This document shows positions 8,268-16,165 of a stretch of 28,143 bases of DNA, piece by piece. The DNA lies in assembly GCA_964385055.1 (NCBI GenBank), contig CAYLMH010000016.1:1-28143 (forward strand), in the 5' to 3' direction. Positions within the stretch are counted from its first letter, which is position 1. Each line of letters begins with the position of its first letter. The translations under genes and the position numbers were made by a program. Under the pieces are notes generated by a model. The model worked only from the letters and a program-made list of their open reading frames with translations. It had not been told where the DNA came from and did not search any database. Source of the stretch: JACRPI01 sp964385055. Its GTDB lineage: Archaea; Nanobdellota; Nanobdellia; Woesearchaeales; DSVV01.

Positions 8268-8577
8268 TTCTGAATCGTTGGTTCACTAACCATTTCTGTC
8301 GTGGAGCCATGGATTTATATTTCTCATCAATAAGTCTCTGTTTTTCCAGTGTCAAAATACCGTAATCCGGAAATGCAATCCTCATTAATGCCTCTGGGTC
8401 CTCTTGTATGTGGAGTGCAGGATAAATTCCAATACCAATGGCAGGTTTAATAACACTATCATACGGAACAAGTTCCGGACATTCATAACGCTCTTTCCAT
8501 TTATGAGAATAGAAAAAGCGAAGCATATACACAATATTATCTCTTCCTTGCTCTCCAGAAAAGAATGCAACAGTCAT
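8245..8577 (-). CDS. Unknown protein, single copy of the YGILT module
   Basis: This 110-aa protein matches no family I recognise. It is colinear with the C-terminal half of the gene just upstream: FFS near the N-terminus, a WKERYECPELV stretch, GIGIYPALHI, then PDYGILTLEKQ. It has no signal peptide and no membrane segment. Its ATG overlaps the upstream stop codon as ATGA (8574-8577), so the two are probably translationally coupled. The 3' end runs 23 nt into the convergent lonB gene. It may be a duplicated piece of its neighbour or a split part of what was once a three-module protein. Confidence 0.7.
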   Translation of the reverse strand: MTVAFFSGEQGRDNIVYMLRFFYSHKWKERYECPELVPYDSVIKPAIGIGIYPALHIQEDPEALMRIAFPDYGILTLEKQRLIDEKYKSMAPRQKWLVNQRFRTTSSTSS

Positions 8578-9218
8578 ATTCCTTCACGAATACTTTTCTG
8601 TCTTGCATTATAGTAGAATTCGCATTTCTCAGCTGTTAAAATACCATACCCTTCTATTGTTTTCCTAAGAAGAGCTACAGAGTCTGTTGTAGGGACGCCA
8701 ACTCCTCTATAAACACCAGTGCCAATATCTTCTTTAATCCTTCTACCGACAAGCATTTCTGGAATAGCATAGAGAGTTTTCCAAAAACCGTTCCACATAA
8801 AATTCATAAGAATCTTCGAATTTTCTTCCGGATCTCTGTAGCTAAAAAAGACATCAGACATAGTATAACGTGAGTCTCTATCCCGTTTCTCAAGGTATAC
8901 TTTGCATTTTCTTTCATCAAGTTTTCCATAATCCTTGAAAACAAGCGCCAATAAAGGATGGGAAGCATCGGGAGAAAACCCTAAACCACTAAACGCTGCA
9001 TCACCAAAAGTCTCTTTTACATCTTCATGAGTAATTAACTCAGGGATAGGAAAGTGTTCCTGCTGCTGTTTTTGCCATTCCTGTATCAGTTCTATCCAAA
9101 GTGCCTCATGCAATTTGTGCAATGCAACTTCTCTTCTTGTTATTTTTTGTGTTCGTGTTTTTGCTCCTTTATCTATTAATCTACTAATAGTCTCTTTAAT
9201 CTTTGTTTCAAGACTCAT
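8574..9218 (-). CDS. Unknown protein, two copies of the YGILT module
   Basis: This 214-aa soluble-looking protein has a charged N-terminal helix (1-30) and two copies of a ~75-95 aa unit at about 42-116 and 120-210. Each unit has a Trp-rich stretch, PEL/PEM, a Gly-rich strand (GDAAFSGLGF, GTGVYRGVGV), then DYGKLDERKC or GYGILTAEKC. A third unit forms the next gene, which overlaps this stop by ATGA. I do not recognise the family. ATG at 9218 (MSLETK) is preferred to ATG at 9224 because of its spacing from a clear TATA box. Confidence 0.75.
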   Translation of the reverse strand: MSLETKIKETISRLIDKGAKTRTQKITRREVALHKLHEALWIELIQEWQKQQQEHFPIPELITHEDVKETFGDAAFSGLGFSPDASHPLLALVFKDYGKLDERKCKVYLEKRDRDSRYTMSDVFFSYRDPEENSKILMNFMWNGFWKTLYAIPEMLVGRRIKEDIGTGVYRGVGVPTTDSVALLRKTIEGYGILTAEKCEFYYNARQKSIREGI

Positions 9219-9239
9219 AAACATAAAGGAATAAAAGAG

Positions 9240-9250
9240 ATTTTATAAAA
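9240..9250 (-). promoter_or_regulatory. TATA box for the YGILT-module operon
   Basis: The minus strand reads TTTTATAAAATC, centred about 26 nt before the ATG at 9218. Confidence 0.6.
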
Positions 9251-9279
9251 GTCATGACAAACAGAGGAAATAGCTCCAA

Positions 9280-9315
9280 ATTTCTTTTCGGCATGTCCGT
9301 AAGATTTTCAGAAAA
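9280..9315 (-). repeat. Dispersed intergenic repeat, copy near mgtE
   Basis: The minus strand shares GAAAATCTTACGGACAT with 16055-16071 and 17436-17452, and CGGACATGCCGAAAAGAAAT with 17516-17535. It overlaps the last codons and the stop (9308-9310) of the MgtE-like gene, so it may act as a 3'-end element. Confidence 0.6.
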
Positions 9316-9877
9316 ACAACAACACTAACGCGGCAAGCACAATCATGTTCCCAAAATCAGCGATAGACGTTGTAATGGGAATCAAGAAGTTATTTGGATC
9401 TTCTTTCTTTTTGAAAATATAAATTCCCGAAAGTATAGTCACAATAAACAGCACACTCACAAGAATAATCACGTCAAAGAGAGTGATAAGCAGTATTTTA
9501 AGCGCAAATACAGGAGTAACAAGAAGTGGCGCTCGCGTGTATTTGGAAAGCAATAAAGCAATCGTCGCGCAAAGAACAGCGGTAATAATCGCAATAATAA
9601 ACACTTGCCAAAATAAGACTTTGACTTGCTGTTCTTTCCACCATTGTTTCTGGACTTCTCCTTTATGCAACATAGTAGAAAATCGCGACGCGATAATGGA
9701 ACCATAATCCCCCACCATATCATTGAGTGCAGGAAGAAGAATGACTAGGGGAAGCATGGTTAAAAATAACGCTTTAATTTGTTCAAGCGCAAGTCCACCA
9801 AGAGAACTAAGAATAGACGCAAGAATAATTATTTTGAGACTCTCTTTGAGAATTGTTTTAGGTACGTTTGTATGCAT
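9308..9877 (-). CDS. MgtE-type divalent cation transporter, half-size membrane domain
   Basis: This 189-aa protein consists of only the integral membrane domain of MgtE (SLC41-like), with five predicted membrane segments. The N-terminal and CBS regulatory domains of bacterial MgtE are absent, as is usual in archaeal half-size homologs. Family marks include the LPALNDMVGDYGSIIASRFST stretch (split here across a helix) and DPNNFLIPITTSIADFGNM near the C-terminus, where the Asp residues line the ion path in this family. It probably works as a dimer, perhaps with the second copy upstream (10041-10619). The region before its start contains an assembly gap, so promoter and spacing cannot be judged. 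Confidence 0.88.
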   Translation of the reverse strand: MHTNVPKTILKESLKIIILASILSSLGGLALEQIKALFLTMLPLVILLPALNDMVGDYGSIIASRFSTMLHKGEVQKQWWKEQQVKVLFWQVFIIAIITAVLCATIALLLSKYTRAPLLVTPVFALKILLITLFDVIILVSVLFIVTILSGIYIFKKKEDPNNFLIPITTSIADFGNMIVLAALVLLFF

Positions 9878-9921
9878 ACCATACTCCTTAACATTAAATA
9901 AGGTTTTTTTGGAATTCGTTT

Positions 9922-9931
9922 NNNNNNNNNN
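9922..9931. other. Assembly gap (10 N)
   Basis: Ten undetermined bases between the two mgtE-like genes. Genuine sequence may be missing here. Confidence 1.
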
Positions 9932-10044
9932 TGAATCTTATGAATTAACGGATGGTGTTTGTGTCGCAGCACTTTCTGTAATTTTTTTAAGTGGTGCTTT
10001 GCCTTATGAAGTTTGAAGATTTTAAGTTTGAAGTTAAAGTTCAT
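9932..10044 (-). CDS. Possible small Lys/His-rich peptide, cut by the assembly gap
   Basis: An ATG overlaps the stop of the upstream MgtE gene as ATGA (10041-10044) and opens a frame of about 37 residues (start MNFNFKLKIFKLHKAKHH) before the N run. It has seven His and many Lys. It may be a real small coupled peptide or just AT-rich spacer with repeated AAGTTTGAAG. The DNA around it is low-complexity, which argues for caution. Confidence 0.2.
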
Positions 10045-10619
10045 AAGATCACCAAAGTAAAGAGAATCGCAGCGATGCTCGTGATATCTCCTAATGAAGT
10101 GAGAAATGGCCCCATAATATTGTTTGGATCATGACCTTTTTTGAAGAGATAAAATGTTGCGAAAAGAGCGAGGGGAATTTCCAGCAGATTTGCGATGAGA
10201 CCCGCAAGAACAATGATTAAAATAAGTTTTGGAGTGTAAAATTCAAACACAAAATAATTCATCAGAAAGACAACAATGCCAAGGAGAAAAGAGAGAATAA
10301 AAGAAAGCAAAAATGACGCAATAACGTTTCCATGAATAATGTTCTTTTTTGTTTGGTTTGTTCCTTTTGATTTGATAATACCAAGAAATAAGCCTGAACT
10401 CAGTCGAGATGCCATAGGCGCGCTGATGTTCGCGCGCATTTCAAGAAAGCCAGGCAACAAAATGAGCATGCTAGGTATTAAAAGAAGCTGATCCGTGTAA
10501 AGCGCCAACGCAGAACCTGCGATGAGTCCACCAATAATAGAGACAAGCTGTGACCAGAATATTTCTTTGAAATTTTCATCAAAGATTTTGTATTGAACCT
10601 TGGAGAGTTCTTTGGGCAT
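10041..10619 (-). CDS. MgtE-type divalent cation transporter, half-size membrane domain (second copy)
   Basis: This 192-aa paralog of the 189-aa gene downstream has the same five-helix MgtE membrane domain and no CBS or N domain. Conserved spots include LPGFLEMRANISAPMASRLSS, KGHDPNNIMGPFLTSLGD and the intervening helices. The DPNN..GPFLTSLGD stretch matches DPNNFLIPITTSIADFG of the other copy. Bacterial MgtE homodimerises through this domain, so the two tandem archaeal copies may form a heterodimeric Mg2+/divalent cation channel (inference). A TATA box about 28 nt upstream supports the ATG at 10619. Confidence 0.88.
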   Translation of the reverse strand: MPKELSKVQYKIFDENFKEIFWSQLVSIIGGLIAGSALALYTDQLLLIPSMLILLPGFLEMRANISAPMASRLSSGLFLGIIKSKGTNQTKKNIIHGNVIASFLLSFILSFLLGIVVFLMNYFVFEFYTPKLILIIVLAGLIANLLEIPLALFATFYLFKKGHDPNNIMGPFLTSLGDITSIAAILFTLVIL

Positions 10620-10642
10620 AAAGAAGTTTTGAGGGGGTTTTC

Positions 10643-10652
10643 CTTATATAAG
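10643..10652 (-). promoter_or_regulatory. TATA box for the mgtE pair
   Basis: CTTATATAAG, a near-palindromic TATA element, is centred about 28 nt upstream of the ATG at 10619. Confidence 0.6.
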
Positions 10653-10744
10653 TTTGGGTTTTTCGTTACTGGTCGTGGACAAAGAGTATACAGAATAACA
10701 AGAGAATACAGAGAGAGTAAATAAACATAAAATACTGTCGAAAT

Positions 10745-10756
10745 GCTTATAAATTA
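10745..10756 (+). promoter_or_regulatory. TATA box for the giant sigma-like operon
   Basis: GCTTATAAATTA is centred 26 nt upstream of the ATG at 10776 and shares its core with the lonB promoter. The ~90 nt before it are AT-rich and hold no recognisable gene. Confidence 0.65.
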
Positions 10757-10775
10757 TATACGAATTTCTTGAATA

Positions 10776-12044
10776 ATGAGATTAGACCAACTTGTTGCTT
10801 CAGCATTTCAAGGAGAAATTGAGATTGATGTCCAGCGAGTAACGCCTGTTAATAGTTCTGGAAAAAGCCAATTTCGCGGGATTGTTAATTACGCGAATGG
10901 TTCTGGTGTTGTGCATCAAGGAGTTTTAGACCTGCTTGTTAATGGAAGTGAAGCAGACATTTCTTTTGATACAATGTATGTTGATACTATTCCTATTCCT
11001 CCTGAACTTGGAAGAGATGATTCATTCCCTGTAACATATGTTTCGCATCATGAAACAGAAAGCGAGAATGCAATGCCGATTAGAATTGTCTCGATAGGAG
11101 CAACAACTGTTGAAAGTTCAGAAGAGAAGAGAAAGACGCCAAAGAAAAAAGAACCAAGCAAGATTAAAGAAGTAATAAATCCTATCCCGTATGCACTTGA
11201 AGAAAGAGGACTTATCACTATCGTGAAAGATGTTGCAGAATTGGATCGCGTGAAACTCTGGGAAAAGACGCAAATGAAAGCGCAAGGATACGCAGGGCAA
11301 GTACTACGCCGAGAAACAGAAAGACATGGATTTGTTGATTACACCACACATACAAGAACTGGTTCTCTGAAACGAGTAACACTTGTTCCAAGAGGAAGCG
11401 AAGAACGAATATACGAAGGATTAACACTTGATACGTTTACAGATCTTGAACTCATAAAGAAAGAAGATGTGGAAAAGTATGTAGGACAATATGTCGCTGA
11501 GAGGAATTTACAGGTAGAAGCAAAAATAGGAAGTAGTCCAATAATCACATTCAAAGATGGAAAAAAATATGTCCAAAAAGAAAGCATTGATGCTATTTTG
11601 AAAGAAGCGGGAATTGAGATTTCAAAAGAAGCAGAGAGAACAGATAAACCAAAGAGAGAGAAGAAAGATACATCTGTTGATGCCTTAGTTAATGTTTATG
11701 AATACCAACCTTTAGGAAGAACACGAAATAATGTCTATTGTTATGAAGGAAGAAGTGCACCACTTTTTGATGAAGCAGAGAAATTTGTAAAATATGGGGA
11801 GATTTTCAATCCATTCACTCCTGAGCATCTTACAGGTGGAGCAAGAAGCGCATACCAAAATGCGATGCGAACAAGAATTCTTAAAACAACAGCCGCAAAA
11901 GATAGAAGAGATGAAGAAGGAAAATTAGTTCCTGAAACAGAAGTAGGAAGAGGAAAGAAACATTATCTTGAAACAGCTATTGCAAATCAGTGTATCAAAT
12001 ATTTAGTGGATCAAGGACACACAATGCCTGCAAAAGTTGAATAA
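10776..12044 (+). CDS. Unknown 422-aa protein, operon partner of the giant sigma-like protein
   Basis: I do not recognise this protein. Residues 1-110 look beta-rich. A lysine-rich linker follows (about 115-130, KRKTPKKKEPSKIKE), then mixed alpha/beta sequence (135-285), a second charged linker (about 283-298) and a conserved-looking C-terminal block (300-418) with YCYEGRSAPLFDEAEKF and GGARSAYQNAMRTRIL. There is no signal peptide, membrane segment or metal-binding Cys cluster. It is the first gene of an operon, since the 1262-aa gene starts 17 nt after its stop with an AAAGGA Shine-Dalgarno-like motif. The basic linkers and the partner suggest work near nucleic acid or polymerase, but that is inference. 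The leaderless-type spacing of the TATA box supports this start. Confidence 0.85.
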   Translation: MRLDQLVASAFQGEIEIDVQRVTPVNSSGKSQFRGIVNYANGSGVVHQGVLDLLVNGSEADISFDTMYVDTIPIPPELGRDDSFPVTYVSHHETESENAMPIRIVSIGATTVESSEEKRKTPKKKEPSKIKEVINPIPYALEERGLITIVKDVAELDRVKLWEKTQMKAQGYAGQVLRRETERHGFVDYTTHTRTGSLKRVTLVPRGSEERIYEGLTLDTFTDLELIKKEDVEKYVGQYVAERNLQVEAKIGSSPIITFKDGKKYVQKESIDAILKEAGIEISKEAERTDKPKREKKDTSVDALVNVYEYQPLGRTRNNVYCYEGRSAPLFDEAEKFVKYGEIFNPFTPEHLTGGARSAYQNAMRTRILKTTAAKDRRDEEGKLVPETEVGRGKKHYLETAIANQCIKYLVDQGHTMPAKVE

Positions 12045-12061
12045 AAAAGACAGAAAGGACA

Positions 12062-15000
12062 ATGGTAGAACCAAATTATAACAAAGAACTTCTCCATTAC
12101 ATTCCAGATCCTTCTAAAAGAGAAATGAGAGCAGGAAGAATTCAAGGACTTGAAAATGCAGTTCTCAGAGCAGTACAGAAATCTGTCCAACCATTAATGA
12201 CTGTTGTCGCTGTTGAAGACGCAGACACCTATCTTTCGCAGAAACATGAAAAAGAAGTGGTGCTGAATGGACAAGGAGAAGCGTTGCAAGTATATGAGCA
12301 CAAGGAAAGAAGATATTATAGAAGAAGTGATCTTGACAAACTAGAAGTTAATACCCCTGCTGACGAATTAATAAGCTGGGTTTTTACTTTAGAAGATGCC
12401 CCGCCACTTGATGGAATGCCGGCACAAACGCTCAGCAAAACTGCAGAAGAAGTTGTTGTGCCTGAAGAAGATGCTATTTCAGGAACAAAACCTGAAGATC
12501 TGGTTCGACTGCATATTCTAAGTACGTTATATCAGAGTTTTGCGACAAGGTACAATAAAAGCATAAGTTTTGAAGAAGAAAGAGGAATGAGAAGAGTAAG
12601 CACTGCGTGGGACGGACTTTCTCTTATGGGACGAGTTATTATGATTGCGGCGTATGTGGAGAATAAGCGTAGCACAGAAGTAAGAGAAGAACTTGAAATA
12701 AGCGTCACAGAATATAAAACCCTACGAAAAAATGCAGAGGATATTGTTTATGAAACACTCACTACTGGCAAAGTACCAGACATTTCTGAAACAGATCTCT
12801 CAATAAGAAGATCAAAAAGAGCAGAGATGACAAAATATGAAGAGCTCATACGTGATAATCATCCATTCCTTGAAAGTAAAAGTGAAGAATTAGTCAGGCT
12901 TGATGCAATCATGGAAACGCTTTCAGATGCAGAGAGACATGCACTTGCTGCGTATTATGGACAGCATGTTCCTGTTGTCCGTATAGGCATGGAAATTGGA
13001 ATCCATTATGCAGCAGTCCGGCCTGTTATCAATAATGCGCTGGAAAAGATTCGTGTTGCTTTTGAAGGAACAAGAGAAGCAAGGGATGAAGAAAAACCTC
13101 CACAACAACGAGAAAGTGCAAGAGACACATTTAAAATAAGTGATACGCTCGATGTTTCATGCAGAGATTTCTATGCGACATTAAACGAATACAGAACAAA
13201 CCCAGAAAGAGTAAAGAGAGAAGAGAACGAAGAAGAAGCTCCTGTTTCACCTGAAGAAAAAAGAATTGCGAAATTTCTTCCACTAGATAGACAAGAAATT
13301 CAAATTTCTGAAGTAGAATTGCTGTATTTCGGATTAGTAAGTGGAAGATTTATACTAAAAAGAGACGATGCGCTTATAGCAAAAGTAGGAGAAGCATATG
13401 CACTTCTTTCAGAGAAACAAAAAGAGATTATTGAACTGATATATGTGAAGAAGTACAAAGGAACTCGAGTACAGGCAGCGCTTGTCATAACACAGCCAGA
13501 ATACCTAACAGAACGAAGAAGAGCAGAAAGAATTCTTCAGGAAGTAATGAATGGGACATATCAAAGAAAAGAGAAAGAACCTTCTGATGATGGCAAAGGA
13601 GAAGAAACAGAACCAGCAGGGAAAAATACCCCTCTTCTAGAACGAATAGTAGGAAAAACATTCACAAAAGAACAAATTGACGCCGCGCGACCATATCTAA
13701 GCCCAATGCATATTCATATTGTGGATGAAACATTACGGTATGGAACTACAAGAGAAGCAATAAAAGCATGTGGAGTCTCTAAACCAACATATTACAAGTA
13801 TAGAAATAGTGCAGAAGCAATTATTCGAGCAGTTGCAGAAGGGACATATCAACCAAGTCCTGTAAGAAAAAGAAGAGAAAGAAGAAAGAGTGATGAGACC
13901 AGAGCAAGACAAGGAAAGGAAGAAGAAGAGGAAAATCATGCACCTCCTCCGAAAAGAAAAAGAAGGTTAAGCAGCAGAGGGGAGAAAGATGATAAACCTA
14001 AAGCAATAGCTCGTCCAAAGAGAAAGAGTGATTTACAAAAACGTATGGAAGCATACAGATTACTTCATGGTGAGAAAGCAACTGCAGATCCATTTAAGAA
14101 TGAAGATGATTTAGATGATGAAAAATATATTCCCACCTTGGGAAAAGAGAAGAAAGAACTTGAAGAAGACGAAGTTATAATTGATTCTTCTTTAGAAGAA
14201 AGAAGTCAGAAGAGGTATGCAAAAGTCAAAGCACTTCTCAGACAAAAACGAAGACTTCATGATCTTTCATCTCATAAAGAAGAGAGTGAACTTGTTGCAG
14301 TTATCATAGGAGATAGTCTTATTGATTTCCTCGTGGACTCTGCAGCATATCCTGTTGCTGCGCTTTATGCAGAACTCCTTTATGGAAGAGTTCGAGTTCC
14401 AACAGGTTCACGAAAAATTTCTGTCTGGCCACTGGCAAACAAAGGACTGTATACTGCGTCGGAAGGTGCTCCATCAATAGAAAGACATTTTGTAAGTACA
14501 TATGAAGCGTATGCAGCGCAAGAGAAAACTCCTGAAGCGCTTGTCGCACTTTACAAAGAAAATCTAGCACTTTTGCGGGGATACGTCGCTGTTGTGGGGC
14601 GGTATCTTTCGGGAAGAACAGAGAAGCCTGATTGGGAATATAAACCACACTGGAAAATAGCGTGGTTGGAACTTATGGAAGCATACAAAAAAGAAGAGAA
14701 AGCACCATTGGACCTACGCGCAACAGCGTTCAGAGATATTGTAGTAGATCCAACGATCAAAAAAGCAATGCGCGAGGGATACGCAGCTATACTTCATTAT
14801 GGAGGACGAGCAAGAAATATAATTATTTCACAATTCAGCCGTTTTGCGAAAAGCCGTGCAAAAGCGTACACGGGTTTACCGCTTGATTTCATGGATGCTG
14901 CACAAGAAGCAAGTCTAGGAGTTTTTAGTGCAACTGAACGTTTTGATTATACACGAGAAGATAAAAAAACTGGAAAAAGAGTCCGTTTTATGACGTACGC

Positions 15001-15850
15001 ATTCTATTGGGCAAATCAAAAAATACAAAGAACAAATGATGAGATGAAAGGTGTTCCTGTTTATATGTTAGAAAGAGTGAGAACGCTAGATAGAGTAGAA
15101 GAAAGTCTTCGCAAAGAGTTAGGCGAAGAGCCTCCAAAAGAGCACGTTCTTAAAGTGTTCATGGAAAAGACAGGACTGAATGAAGAAGATGTTAAGAAAG
15201 TTATTCGTACAAGGACACAACTAAAAGTAAGATCATTAGACGCTGCAACTACTGATGAAGATGATAGTTCATTGTATAACATTATCCCAGACACAAGTGC
15301 AGGAAATCCTGAGAAAGGAAATGAGAGAATAGATTTGGAAAGAAGAATTAAGAATGCAAAACTTACTGGAAGAGAAAAGAGAGTAATAGAATTACGATAC
15401 TTCAACGATATGACATTGGAAGAGACAGGTGAAGAATTCAAACTGACAAGAGAAAGAATCAGACAGATTGAAATAAAAGCGCTAAAGAAGCTACGCAATG
15501 TTACTGATGTAAAAAAGGGAGTCAGGCAGAGAGCAAGTGAAGATGAGAAAGACATGGATGAAGCAGACGCTGAGGAAGAAAGAGCAGAAAAAACTAGAGC
15601 TCCACTCAGAGCACCTCCCGATATGATCGTTGGTACGTCAATTCCAAACTCATACGCAGGACAACCATACGCAGCAACGGATCCAGAAACACAAGAAATC
15701 ACAAGAAGATTTACTGCTTCAAGTAGAGATATTATTGAACGCTATTACATGAGAGGAGAGTCATTAGTGACAATCAGAGCAGATACAAAACAACCGCTTG
15801 AACACATCACTAGACTTCTTGAAAACGCAGGCAAACTTCTTCCAAAGTAA
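12062..15850 (+). CDS. Giant multi-HTH protein with C-terminal sigma-70 regions 2-4
   Basis: In this 1262-aa protein the C-terminal third is sigma-70-like. Region 2 is about 905-1000 (LDFMDAAQEASLGVFSATER, then FMTYAFYWANQKIQR), region 3 about 1003-1055, and region 4 about 1101-1150 with the helix-turn-helix TLEETGEEFKLTRERIRQIE. Region 4-like HTH units also appear at about 186-240, 287-340, 449-503, 546-600 and 1217-1262. Each begins near LS or FT, has a hydrophobic helix ending in Y, and the internal ones end in G(T/K)-type tails such as NGTYQ and EGTYQ. A very basic linker spans 600-660 (KRKRR, RPKRK). Residues 740-900 match nothing I know. The first of the two region-2 tryptophans is replaced by Tyr. 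ATG 12062 follows AAAGGA. The role may be DNA-bound transcription control. Confidence 0.9.
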   Translation: MVEPNYNKELLHYIPDPSKREMRAGRIQGLENAVLRAVQKSVQPLMTVVAVEDADTYLSQKHEKEVVLNGQGEALQVYEHKERRYYRRSDLDKLEVNTPADELISWVFTLEDAPPLDGMPAQTLSKTAEEVVVPEEDAISGTKPEDLVRLHILSTLYQSFATRYNKSISFEEERGMRRVSTAWDGLSLMGRVIMIAAYVENKRSTEVREELEISVTEYKTLRKNAEDIVYETLTTGKVPDISETDLSIRRSKRAEMTKYEELIRDNHPFLESKSEELVRLDAIMETLSDAERHALAAYYGQHVPVVRIGMEIGIHYAAVRPVINNALEKIRVAFEGTREARDEEKPPQQRESARDTFKISDTLDVSCRDFYATLNEYRTNPERVKREENEEEAPVSPEEKRIAKFLPLDRQEIQISEVELLYFGLVSGRFILKRDDALIAKVGEAYALLSEKQKEIIELIYVKKYKGTRVQAALVITQPEYLTERRRAERILQEVMNGTYQRKEKEPSDDGKGEETEPAGKNTPLLERIVGKTFTKEQIDAARPYLSPMHIHIVDETLRYGTTREAIKACGVSKPTYYKYRNSAEAIIRAVAEGTYQPSPVRKRRERRKSDETRARQGKEEEEENHAPPPKRKRRLSSRGEKDDKPKAIARPKRKSDLQKRMEAYRLLHGEKATADPFKNEDDLDDEKYIPTLGKEKKELEEDEVIIDSSLEERSQKRYAKVKALLRQKRRLHDLSSHKEESELVAVIIGDSLIDFLVDSAAYPVAALYAELLYGRVRVPTGSRKISVWPLANKGLYTASEGAPSIERHFVSTYEAYAAQEKTPEALVALYKENLALLRGYVAVVGRYLSGRTEKPDWEYKPHWKIAWLELMEAYKKEEKAPLDLRATAFRDIVVDPTIKKAMREGYAAILHYGGRARNIIISQFSRFAKSRAKAYTGLPLDFMDAAQEASLGVFSATERFDYTREDKKTGKRVRFMTYAFYWANQKIQRTNDEMKGVPVYMLERVRTLDRVEESLRKELGEEPPKEHVLKVFMEKTGLNEEDVKKVIRTRTQLKVRSLDAATTDEDDSSLYNIIPDTSAGNPEKGNERIDLERRIKNAKLTGREKRVIELRYFNDMTLEETGEEFKLTRERIRQIEIKALKKLRNVTDVKKGVRQRASEDEKDMDEADAEEERAEKTRAPLRAPPDMIVGTSIPNSYAGQPYAATDPETQEITRRFTASSRDIIERYYMRGESLVTIRADTKQPLEHITRLLENAGKLLPK

Positions 15851-15865
15851 ATTCTCTGCGAAATA

Positions 15866-16120
15866 TTTATATTCTTCAGAAAAAAAAGGGCGCTGAGGCG
15901 GGGAATCGAACCCCGATAGGCGCTAACCTAATGGTTCACTCGTGCTCTCTGTGTGAACAGGGAGCATTTGAGACCATTGCCCTTCCAATTAGGCGTCCTC
16001 AGCATAGTACTTTCTTAAAACAAACATATTAATACATATATCGACGAGAATTCCGAAAATCTTACGGACATTCCGAAGAATTTTTGGTTTTAGCGAATAT
16101 ATCTCGCCAAGATTCCAAAA
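15866..16120. repeat. Segmental duplication unit with tRNA, copy 1
   Basis: This segment is homologous to 17237-17500. Similarity covers the sequence downstream of the tRNA (TTTATATTCTT), the tRNA itself, and ~100 bp upstream of it. That upstream part includes an identical 27-nt block (16051-16077 equals 17432-17458) and a CGAATATAT.TCGCCAA block. The variable arm and intron loop differ most. Confidence 0.8.
15891..16003 (-). tRNA. tRNA-Leu(CAA), type II, with 30-nt intron
   Basis: On the minus strand the acceptor GCTGAGG pairs with CCTCAGC. There is a D-arm GCC..GGGC, a T-arm CGGGG/CCCCG with loop TTCGATT, and a long variable arm (TAGG..CCTA). The anticodon stem is ATGGT/ACCAT. With the intron removed at the usual 37/38 site (15937-15966), the loop is CTCAAAA and the anticodon CAA (15968-15970). 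The intron forms a hairpin, with a TGA bulge next to the anticodon stem, as in relaxed bulge-helix-bulge sites. No CCA is encoded. Position 73 is G, where archaeal tRNA-Leu normally has A. Oligo-T (15881-15887 on the other strand) follows the 3' end. Confidence 0.88.
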
Positions 16121-16165
16121 GTAGCAGAAATTTCCGGAGATTCCGAAAGGGGTTTAAAAGAAGAT

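Noticed and set aside
10776..15850. Horizontal transfer suspected from frequent AGA/GAA codons and few GCG codons
   Set aside because: The impression was not counted. The protein is rich in Glu/Arg, and neighbouring genes also vary. Codon-usage statistics over the whole genome would be needed.
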